This document shows, in pieces, positions 9,487 through 16,999 of a stretch of DNA of 64,000 nt. The DNA comes from Granulicella paludicola (lineage in GTDB: Bacteria; Acidobacteriota; Terriglobia; Terriglobales; Acidobacteriaceae): positions 496,001 to 560,000 of the forward strand of contig NZ_JAGSYC010000024.1 in NCBI RefSeq assembly GCF_025685545.1, read 5' to 3'. A program made the translations under genes and the position numbers. A model generated the notes under the pieces. It was not told the origin of the DNA. It was given only the letters and a program-made list of their open reading frames with translations, and made no database searches. Numbering within the stretch: the stretch's first letter is position 1; each line of letters starts with the position of its first letter.

Positions 9487-11721
9487 TTGAACTCGATCAC
9501 TCGAAGCGCATGTTTGCTATTGAATATCGTGCTGCTCTCAGCCTCTGCCCATGCTGCCCAAAAAAACGCAGTCAGCTACGTGAACCCGCTCATCGGCTCG
9601 CAGCGAAGCGCGATCGGCTACGGTGGCACCATGCCGTTTGTGACCACACCCTTCGGCATGACCGACTGGACACCGCAGACCCGCCAGAACAAGATCAGCG
9701 TCACGTCCTATAACTACGACGACACCACCATCTCCGGCTTCATCGGCACTCACCAGCCTGCTATCTGGATGGGCGACTACGGCTACGTCACCTTGATGCC
9801 GCAGGTCGGTGCTCTCAGAACCTCTCCAGAAGATCGCCGTCTGCCCTTCAGCCACGCCAAAGAGTCAGCGTCCCCCGATCTCTACCGGGTCTCGCTCGAC
9901 GCAGGCGAGCACGGCACCATTGGCGTCGAACTCACTGCCAGCGAGCGTTGCGCCATGATGCAGTTTCACTTTCCCAAGTCCGGCACGGCGCGCGTCTTGA
10001 TGGAGGCCTCGCGACCGGGCATCGCTGGCTTCGCTGCCGTGGATAGCCACACCGGCGAGATCTCCGGCTACAACCCCGACCGCATGGACGCTCATCTGGG
10101 CCCGCTGAAGCTCCCTCATTTCAAGGGCTACTTCGTCGTCCAGTTTCAGCACCTCCCGCAGCGCCTCGCTACCTACGGCATGACCGATGCAACCGCGAAG
10201 TCCAGCCGAGGCGCCTACGCCGAATTCACACCAGGCGACACCGTCCTCGTTCGTGTTGGCACCTCATTCCTCAGCATCGACCAGGCGCGCGAAAATCTCA
10301 AGCACGAGATGCCTCTCTGGAACTTCGAGGTTGCGCGCCAGCATCTGCATCGCACCTGGAGCGACAAGCTCGACAGATTGCAGATCGCGGGAGCCACCGA
10401 TCCCGAAAAGACTCGCCTCTACACCGCGCTGTATCACGCGCTGCTCTATCCACGCATCTTCTCGGAGTACGGCCACTACTACAGCGCGTTCGACGATCAG
10501 GTCCACGCAGGCGAGAGCTATACGGCCTACTCCATCTGGGACACCTTCCGCGCAGAAAACAGCCTGCTGACCCTCTTCGCACCCGAACGCGTCGACGGCA
10601 TGATCACGGCCCTCTTACAGAACTACAAAGAAGGCGGCTGGATGCCGAAGTGGCCCAACCCCAGCTACACCAACATCATGATCGCCACCCACGCCGACTC
10701 ACTGGTAGCTGAGGCTGTGCGCAAAGGCTTTCACGGCTTCGACCGCCAGCTCGCATGGCAGGCTATCTACAAAGACGCGATGGTGCCGCCTGACGAAGAT
10801 ACAACGCACCGCTGGCTAGACCGTGAAGAGCACACACCCTACGAGGCACGTGAAGGCCTCACGTACTACAAGCAACTCGGCTATGTCCCGACCGACAAGA
10901 CCGACGAAGCCGCTTCTAACACTCTTGAGGACAGCTATGACGATTGGTGTGTCGCTCAGGTGGCGAAGGCGCTCGGACGTCAGCAGGACTACGAGTTCTT
11001 CCATACGCGCTCGCTCAACGATCGCAAGCTCTATAACCCCGCGCTCGGCCTCATGAACGGCAGAACCTCCGATGGCAAATGGGCCCCGATCGGAGGCAGT
11101 CGTGACAACCCCGGCAACCGCTCCATCTCCGGCTGGACCGAAGGCGATGCCTGGGTCTACACCTGGTCGCCCTTTCACGATCAGGCAGGTCTCCTACAGC
11201 TGATGGGCGGCGCCCAGGCCTACGACGCGAAGCTCGACCTCCACTTCAGCGGCAGACACAACGTGCACAGCAACGAACCCAGCCATCACTATGGCTACCT
11301 ATACGACTTCGGCGGGCAGCCGTGGAAGACACAGGCAAAGGTCCGTGAGATCGCCGCAGCGGAGTACGGCTACGATCAGGGTGGTCTCGATGGCGACGAC
11401 GACTGTGGTCAGATGTCCGCATGGTTGCTCTTCACCGCCATGGGTTTCTACCCCGTCAATCCCGCCAGTGGCGATTACATGATCGGTAGCCCACTCTACA
11501 GCCGCATGTCCATCAAACTCGCGAACGGCAAGACCTTCAGCGTCCTCGCCGACCACAACTCTTCCAGCAACATCTACATCCAGTCGGCCACACTCGATAC
11601 CAAGCCTCTCAATGTCCCCGTCATCACGTGGGAACAGATTCAGTCCGGCGCGACGCTGCACTTCGTCATGGGTCCGAAGCCCTCGAAGTGGGCCAGCGGA
11701 TGGCGCCCTTCCGCTCCTTAG
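9487..11721 (+). CDS. secreted GH92-family alpha-mannosidase
   Basis: 744-residue exo-alpha-mannosidase of glycoside hydrolase family 92, a calcium-dependent inverting family acting on mannan and N-glycan mannose. The N-terminal signal (NSITRSACLLLNIVLLSASAHA) precedes YVNPLIGSQRSAIGYGGTMPFVTTPFGMTDWTPQTR, the family's N-terminal signature. The catalytic region is GWTEGDAWVYTWSPFHDQAGLLQLMGG and later DDDCGQMSAWLLFTAMGFYPVNP. The start is a TTG with AGGGGG about seven bases upstream; no ATG in frame gives a signal peptide. A GH38 mannosidase about 40 kb away suggests mannose-glycan foraging. Confidence 0.92.
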   Translation: MNSITRSACLLLNIVLLSASAHAAQKNAVSYVNPLIGSQRSAIGYGGTMPFVTTPFGMTDWTPQTRQNKISVTSYNYDDTTISGFIGTHQPAIWMGDYGYVTLMPQVGALRTSPEDRRLPFSHAKESASPDLYRVSLDAGEHGTIGVELTASERCAMMQFHFPKSGTARVLMEASRPGIAGFAAVDSHTGEISGYNPDRMDAHLGPLKLPHFKGYFVVQFQHLPQRLATYGMTDATAKSSRGAYAEFTPGDTVLVRVGTSFLSIDQARENLKHEMPLWNFEVARQHLHRTWSDKLDRLQIAGATDPEKTRLYTALYHALLYPRIFSEYGHYYSAFDDQVHAGESYTAYSIWDTFRAENSLLTLFAPERVDGMITALLQNYKEGGWMPKWPNPSYTNIMIATHADSLVAEAVRKGFHGFDRQLAWQAIYKDAMVPPDEDTTHRWLDREEHTPYEAREGLTYYKQLGYVPTDKTDEAASNTLEDSYDDWCVAQVAKALGRQQDYEFFHTRSLNDRKLYNPALGLMNGRTSDGKWAPIGGSRDNPGNRSISGWTEGDAWVYTWSPFHDQAGLLQLMGGAQAYDAKLDLHFSGRHNVHSNEPSHHYGYLYDFGGQPWKTQAKVREIAAAEYGYDQGGLDGDDDCGQMSAWLLFTAMGFYPVNPASGDYMIGSPLYSRMSIKLANGKTFSVLADHNSSSNIYIQSATLDTKPLNVPVITWEQIQSGATLHFVMGPKPSKWASGWRPSAP

Positions 11722-11802
11722 CCTCAAGAACCCTTGCCATCGCCATCCCACGCCGGAAGGCATGAGACTAAACTGATCTCGACCCATCGCTCAGGAGGCT
11801 CC

Positions 11803-13938
11803 ATGCGTCTCTCGCTCCATCGCCATCTTCTCGTCACCGCCGCTCTCGCCCTCGCCCCGCTTGCGCTCCAGGCGCAGCACTCCGATAGCAGCACCGACGA
11901 CAAATACATCTGGCTCGAAGACGTCTCCAGCGCAAAGTCCATGGACTGGGTCAAAGCCGAAAACGCCCGCACCGCCAAGGTCCTTGAAGCTGATCCACGC
12001 TTCGCCACCTATCAGGCGGACGCCCTCAAGATCCTCGAAGACCCCAACCGTCTTGCTTACCCCGGCCTTCGCGGAGACGATGTCTACAACTTCTGGCGCG
12101 ATGCCGCGCATCCGCACGGCATTTATCGCAAGACCACGCTCGCCAGCTATCGCACTGCCTCGCCTGAGTGGCAGACTGTGCTCGATTTCGACGCCCTCGG
12201 CAAAGCCGAAAAGGTCAGCTGGGTCAACCACGGCCTCAACTGCCTGTATCCCGGCGATCAATACTGCATGGTCGCTCTCTCTGCTGGCGGTGAAGACGCC
12301 ACGACCGAGCGCGAGTTTGACCTCAAGACCAACAAGTTCGTCGACGGCGGTTTTACTCTGCCGCATAGCAAGCAGAATATCGGCTGGCTCGATAAGGACA
12401 CCCTGCTCGTTGCGCGCAACTGGGGCCCGGACAGCATGACAGAATCTGGCTATCCCTACATCGTCAAACTCTGGAAGCGCGGCACACCGCTCGACTCCGC
12501 CACCGAAGTCTTCCGTGGCCGCCCCACCGACATCAGCGTCTCTGCTTACACCCTCGACGACGCGCAGGGCCACAAGGTCACCCTCATCCATCGCGGCGTC
12601 ACCTTCTTCGAAAGCGAAGACTACATCTACGCCGATGGCAATATCCAACCCCTCGCCATCCCGAAGAAGGCAGATATCAGCGGCATGATCGACGGCCGCG
12701 TGTTGCTGCAGACCCGCGAAGACTGGACACCCGCGGGCAGTAAGTCTGCTTTCCCGCAAGGCTCGCTCCTGCAGATGGACCTCAAGGATATCGTCGCCGA
12801 CCCCGCACACCTCAAGCCCATGGCGGTCTTCACGCCCACCACGCAGGAGTTCCTCGAAGGCGCATCGACCACGAAGAACCGCCTCATCGTCACCACTCTC
12901 AACCACGTTCGCGGCCGCGCCTACATCTACTCACCCACCAGCAAGGGCTGGTCGAAGAAGCCGCTCTCGCTGCCTGAAAACATCAGCGTCGGCATCGTCA
13001 CCACCAATGACAACAACGACAACTACTTCCTCTCCGTCACCGGCTTCCTCACGCCCTCCTCGCTCTGGTTCGGAGACGCAGTGACCTCTGCCCTGAAGCT
13101 TGAGAAGACCGCGCCCGCACAGTTCGACGCCTCCAAAGACGTCGTCGAGCAGCTGGAGTCCACCTCAAAGGACGGCACCAAGGTCCCGTACTTTGTCGTC
13201 CACCGCAAGGACGTCGTCTACAACGGCACCAACCCCACGCTGCTAAACGCCTACGGTGGCTTCGAAGTCTCCGAGACCCCCAGCTACTCTGGCCTCATCG
13301 GCAAACTCTGGCTTGAGCACGGCGGCGTCTACGTCCTCGCCAACATTCGGGGCGGTGGAGAGTTTGGTCCCGCCTGGCACGAGGCTGGCCTGAAGACCCA
13401 CCGCCAACGCATCTACGACGACTTCGCTTCCGTCGGCGAAGACCTCATCGCTCGTAAGATCACCTCGCCCCAGCACCTCGGCATCATCGGCGGCTCCAAT
13501 GGAGGTCTCCTCATGGGCGTCGAAATGACCCAGCGCCCCGACCTCTGGAACGCCGTCGTCATCCAGGTGCCGCTGCTCGACATGCTGCGCTTCGAGCACA
13601 TCGCCGCCGGTGCCAGCTGGGTCGGCGAGTACGGCTCCGTTAGTGTTCCCGCCGAGCGCGAATTCCTCGCCGGCATCTCGCCCTATAACCAGCTCAAGCC
13701 CAACGTGAAGTACCCCGAGCCCTTCATCTTCACCACCACCAAGGACGATCGCGTAGGCCCGCAGCACGCCCGCAAATTCGCCGCGAAGATGGAAGAGTTC
13801 CATCTGCCCTTTCTCTACGACGAACTCATCGAAGGCGGCCACGGCGCCGGTGCCGATCTCAAAGAAGAAGCCCGTACCTGGTCCGAAACCTACATCTACC
13901 TCACACGCAAACTCATGGACGTGCCAACAGGGAACTAA
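11803..13938 (+). CDS. secreted prolyl oligopeptidase (S9A family)
   Basis: 711-residue serine peptidase cutting short peptides after proline. It has a signal peptide (MRLSLHRHLLVTAALALAPLALQAQ), an N-terminal beta-propeller region beginning YIWLEDVSS, then an alpha/beta-hydrolase domain. The nucleophile is Ser565 in GGSNGG. The acid is in TTKDDRVGPQHARKFAAKM and the His in EGGHGAG. The ATG at 11803 is preceded by a perfect AGGAGG; an upstream in-frame codon at 11734 would put 23 charged residues before the signal and is rejected. Confidence 0.93.
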   Translation: MRLSLHRHLLVTAALALAPLALQAQHSDSSTDDKYIWLEDVSSAKSMDWVKAENARTAKVLEADPRFATYQADALKILEDPNRLAYPGLRGDDVYNFWRDAAHPHGIYRKTTLASYRTASPEWQTVLDFDALGKAEKVSWVNHGLNCLYPGDQYCMVALSAGGEDATTEREFDLKTNKFVDGGFTLPHSKQNIGWLDKDTLLVARNWGPDSMTESGYPYIVKLWKRGTPLDSATEVFRGRPTDISVSAYTLDDAQGHKVTLIHRGVTFFESEDYIYADGNIQPLAIPKKADISGMIDGRVLLQTREDWTPAGSKSAFPQGSLLQMDLKDIVADPAHLKPMAVFTPTTQEFLEGASTTKNRLIVTTLNHVRGRAYIYSPTSKGWSKKPLSLPENISVGIVTTNDNNDNYFLSVTGFLTPSSLWFGDAVTSALKLEKTAPAQFDASKDVVEQLESTSKDGTKVPYFVVHRKDVVYNGTNPTLLNAYGGFEVSETPSYSGLIGKLWLEHGGVYVLANIRGGGEFGPAWHEAGLKTHRQRIYDDFASVGEDLIARKITSPQHLGIIGGSNGGLLMGVEMTQRPDLWNAVVIQVPLLDMLRFEHIAAGASWVGEYGSVSVPAEREFLAGISPYNQLKPNVKYPEPFIFTTTKDDRVGPQHARKFAAKMEEFHLPFLYDELIEGGHGAGADLKEEARTWSETYIYLTRKLMDVPTGN

Positions 13939-13951
13939 CGACACAATGGGG

Positions 13952-13979
13952 CCCCACGTCTCGCTTCTGAGACGTGGGG
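13952..13979. repeat. perfect hairpin after the S9A peptidase (family D-like)
   Basis: Eleven-base perfect inverted repeat, CCCCACGTCTC and GAGACGTGGGG, around GCTTCT, 13 bases after the stop codon. It lacks a U-tract on either strand, so it may act as an mRNA 3' stabiliser or weak terminator. Its CCCCA...TGGGG ends match those of the hairpins at 17774 and 48667. Confidence 0.75.
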
Positions 13980-14022
13980 TCGCAGGATTTCCAATCCACC
14001 ATCACCATAACTTCCTCACCGT

Positions 14023-14063
14023 TGTCATCCTGAGGAGCATGGCGACGAAGGACCTGCTTCTCG
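14023..14063. repeat. dispersed repeat, family A
   Basis: GTCATCCTGAG...GCGACGAAGGACCTGCTTCT. One of about a dozen copies in the window of a unit that reads GTCATCCTGAGCG(G/C)AGCGAAGGACCTGCTTCT. A shorter diverged relative follows at about 14081-14112. Confidence 0.8.
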
Positions 14064-14184
14064 AACTAACCCCCAACTCTGTCATCTCGACCGACGCGGA
14101 GAGATCCCTGCATTTTGACGCTGCGATGGTCTAACACCGAAGGTGCGGCCCGACAAAAGCTCAGGCCAACGGCCGGGGCTAGCC

Positions 14185-15792
14185 CTACCGCAGCTCCGCA
14201 GTCCGCAGAAAATCAAAGCTCCCACCCGCATTCAGCACCACACCATGCAGCCGCGCGGAATGCACCACCACATTGTCCGGATACCACAGCGGAATCACTG
14301 GCAACGCATCCGCCAACCTTTGCTGAACCTGCACATACAGCGCGCGCCGCTCACCCTCATCCGTCGCCACGCTCGCCTGCGTCAGCAACGAATCCATCGC
14401 CGCATCGCTGAACCGTCCACGGTTCGCGCCCTTCGGTGGAAAGCTCGCGGTCGCCAGCGTATACCGAAAGATGTCCGGGTCCTCATTCGATCCGATCCAT
14501 CGCAGCATGTACATCTGGAACGCGCCCTTCGTAATATCCGAGTAGAACGTCCCAAACTCCGCAGGCCGCAACGACAGCGCAATCCCTGCCTCGCGCAGCT
14601 GCGCCTGGATCGCCTGCGCCTCCAGCCGTGTCGTCTCATCGGTCGAAGTCTTCAGCGTGAACCGCAGCCGCACGCCCTCCTTGTCCGGCTTCAACCCCGC
14701 TTCGTCCAGCAATCGCTTCGCACGTTCCAGATCATGCGGATACTGCGGCAGATCACCCTCACTCGCCGCGGCCCAATGCCCACGCGGCAACAGCGTCTGC
14801 GCCTTTTCCGCATGGCCGCGCCACAACGCCGCAATCAACGCATCCTTATCGATCGCGCACGCAATCGCCTGTCGCACCCGCTTGTCGCGCAGCGCAGGAT
14901 CATTCACGTTGAAGTTCGCATAGTCCACCCGCGCGCCCGGCCCGGTCTCGGTCACCAGCCCCGGCACATCGCGTAACGCATGAACCATGTCCTGCGTCAG
15001 GACGTTGCTCTCCACGTCAGCCGAACCCTTCTTCATCTCCAGCGCAACTGTAATGTTGTCCGGCACCACCTCGAACCGAACGCGCTCGATCTTCGGCATA
15101 CCCGCCCAGTACGCAGCGTTCCGCTCCACCACCACTTCCTTGTCCTGCACCTGCGATACAAACTTGAACGGCCCTGTTCCCACCGGATGCTGCCCTTCAT
15201 CCCGCCCCGCCCCGCGCTCCACCACGCCGAACAAACCGTCGCTCAGATTGAACAGCAAACTCTCATCCGGCTTCTTCGTCTTCACCACCAGCGTCAGCGG
15301 ATCACGCACCTCCACCGCCGCCACATTTGCAAACGCCCCACCCTTCGCCGTGACCAGCGCCCCATTCGTCATGCTCTGCAACGACCACGCAACATCGTCC
15401 GCACTAAGCGTCTTGCCATCATGAAACTTCACGCCGTCGCGCAGATGAAACACCCAGGTCAATGCATCAGGCCGCTCCCAACTCGTAGCCAGCCACGGTT
15501 GCAGATTGAAGTGGTCATCCTTCCGCACCAGCGGGTCGTAGATCAGCCCACCTACCCGCTCACTCTGCGAATCCGTCCCTTGCCGCAGATCCAGATTGTT
15601 CGGCGAGCTCTCAATCAAAAACTTCAATGTGTGCATGTCGTTAGAAGGAGGAGAGCAAGCACTTAAGCAAACCAAGGTACAGCAAAAAACCACCGCCACG
15701 AACCGTTTGACTTTGTCATCCTGAGCGCAGCGAAGGACCTGCTTCTTGCCAGCATGGGCGACAAATCTCAACGCATCATCGCTACCCGCCAT
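14185..15792 (-). CDS. peptide/nickel-type ABC transporter substrate-binding lipoprotein (SBP_bac_5)
   Basis: Family-5 extracellular solute-binding protein. A lipobox-like VCLSACS follows a hydrophobic stretch. The body shows GLIYDPLVRKDDHFNLQPWLATSWERPDALTWVFHLRDGVKFHDGK, which is diagnostic, and VDYANFNVNDPALRDKRVRQAIACAIDK. It would bind oligopeptides or similar solutes outside the cytoplasmic membrane; no permease genes are adjacent. The ATG at 15792 overlaps the anmK stop and has GGAAGG upstream. The resulting n-region is partly encoded by a family A repeat (15713-15748). A GTG at 15699 would give a short conventional lipoprotein signal, so the start is uncertain. Confidence 0.82.
   Translation of the reverse strand: MAGSDDALRFVAHAGKKQVLRCAQDDKVKRFVAVVFCCTLVCLSACSPPSNDMHTLKFLIESSPNNLDLRQGTDSQSERVGGLIYDPLVRKDDHFNLQPWLATSWERPDALTWVFHLRDGVKFHDGKTLSADDVAWSLQSMTNGALVTAKGGAFANVAAVEVRDPLTLVVKTKKPDESLLFNLSDGLFGVVERGAGRDEGQHPVGTGPFKFVSQVQDKEVVVERNAAYWAGMPKIERVRFEVVPDNITVALEMKKGSADVESNVLTQDMVHALRDVPGLVTETGPGARVDYANFNVNDPALRDKRVRQAIACAIDKDALIAALWRGHAEKAQTLLPRGHWAAASEGDLPQYPHDLERAKRLLDEAGLKPDKEGVRLRFTLKTSTDETTRLEAQAIQAQLREAGIALSLRPAEFGTFYSDITKGAFQMYMLRWIGSNEDPDIFRYTLATASFPPKGANRGRFSDAAMDSLLTQASVATDEGERRALYVQVQQRLADALPVIPLWYPDNVVVHSARLHGVVLNAGGSFDFLRTAELR
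15713..15748. repeat. dispersed repeat, family A, within the signal region of the binding protein
   Basis: GTCATCCTGAGCGCAGCGAAGGACCTGCTTCTT. Read on the minus strand it encodes KKQVLRCAQDDK just before the hydrophobic core of the signal peptide, if the upstream start is used. Confidence 0.85.
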
Positions 15793-16999
15793 ACGAAACC
15801 TTCCCCAGCACCACAGCCCGCTTCGCACCCGTAGCACTCGGGACATTGCCCGGCAGTCCATGCCACGTCAGCCACCCGAGCAGCGCAAACGCTGCGGCCT
15901 CCTTGGCCTCGACAGCCAGCCCCGCGCTCTCCGTCGTCCCCACCTTCACACCCAGAGCTGCAAACTTTTCCGTCAATCCACGCATTAGCGTCTTGTTCTT
16001 CGCGCCACCTCCCGCGATCAGCATCTCCGTCGCCTTCGCCCCCGGAGCAATCTGCCCCAGGTGCGGCCAGCAGAACTTGCCGTACGCCTCAACGATCGTC
16101 GACACCGTCAGCCCCGTCGCCGTCGCCACAATATCTTCCTTCGTCGCTCCCGCCTTCTCGCACAACGCGATCAGCTTATCGACAAACTCCTTGCCAAACT
16201 CCTCGCGCCCGCAAGACTTCGGCGGCTTTGCCTGCAGATACTTCATCGCCGACATCTTCTTCACCACCTCGGTCAGTGCCATACCCTTCGCCGCCGTGCG
16301 TCCGCTGCTGTCATACTCCTTACCAAACAGCCGCTGCATCACTGCATCGATCACCATGTTCGCCGGGCCTGTGTCGAACGCCATCGCATCCTTCACATCG
16401 CAGTCGGCAGGCAGCGCCGTCACGTTCGCAATGCCGCCCAGATTCAGCAGCAACCGGTTCTTCGTTGCATGGCAGAACAGGTGCCAGTCCAGCATCGGCA
16501 CCAGCGGAGCCCCCTGTCCGCCCGCAGCCATATCCGCCGGTCGAAAGTCACTCACCACCGGCAGCTGCAGCCGCTCGGCAATCACCGCGGACTCACCGAT
16601 CTGCCACGTCATCCCCTCATCCGCATCATGAAAGATCGTCTGCCCATGCACCGCCACCAGCTGCGGGCTTAGCTTGAACTGCTTCGCCGTCTTCTCCACG
16701 CACGCCGCATACTCTTCGCCCAGCTTCCAGCTCAACGTCGCCAGCTTCGCCGCCGTCATCTTCTGTCCACTCGCAGCCGCCAGCACCATCGCGCGCAGCT
16801 TCTTGCCATATGCAAATTTGCTATGCCCCAGCACCTTCACCGGAGCCACACCACTACGCCCCAGCGACACGCGACAGATCGCCACATCCACACCGTCCGC
16901 CGACGTTCCACTCATTACACCGGCGACCACCATCGCCTTTGTTGCTGCACCTGCCGCTTTGCTTGTCATTCCCGCAGGGAATCTGCTGTTGTCTATCAT
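15782..16999 (-). CDS. anmK: anhydro-N-acetylmuramic acid kinase
   Basis: 405-residue peptidoglycan-recycling kinase that phosphorylates and opens 1,6-anhydroMurNAc. MSGTSADGVDVA is the conserved N-terminal phosphate-binding motif. VAVHGQTIFHDADEGMTWQIGE, NLGGIANVT, AFDTGPANMVIDA and the late LIAGGGAKNKTLMRGL are all family signatures. The ATG at 16999 shares ATGA with the mutS stop, implying translational coupling. The first 11 or so residues are encoded by a family B repeat; orthologues begin close to VVAGVMSGTS, so the first 22 residues are extra, and internal ATGs at residues 11 and 23 are alternatives. Confidence 0.93.
   Translation of the reverse strand: MIDNSRFPAGMTSKAAGAATKAMVVAGVMSGTSADGVDVAICRVSLGRSGVAPVKVLGHSKFAYGKKLRAMVLAAASGQKMTAAKLATLSWKLGEEYAACVEKTAKQFKLSPQLVAVHGQTIFHDADEGMTWQIGESAVIAERLQLPVVSDFRPADMAAGGQGAPLVPMLDWHLFCHATKNRLLLNLGGIANVTALPADCDVKDAMAFDTGPANMVIDAVMQRLFGKEYDSSGRTAAKGMALTEVVKKMSAMKYLQAKPPKSCGREEFGKEFVDKLIALCEKAGATKEDIVATATGLTVSTIVEAYGKFCWPHLGQIAPGAKATEMLIAGGGAKNKTLMRGLTEKFAALGVKVGTTESAGLAVEAKEAAAFALLGWLTWHGLPGNVPSATGAKRAVVLGKVSYGG
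16962..16990. repeat. dispersed repeat, family B, at the 5' end of anmK
   Basis: CTTGTCATTCCCGCAGGGAATCTGCTG with the small palindrome TTCCCGCAGGGAA. It lies between the mutS stop and the conserved part of anmK and is read in frame as SRFPAGMTSK. Confidence 0.85.
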
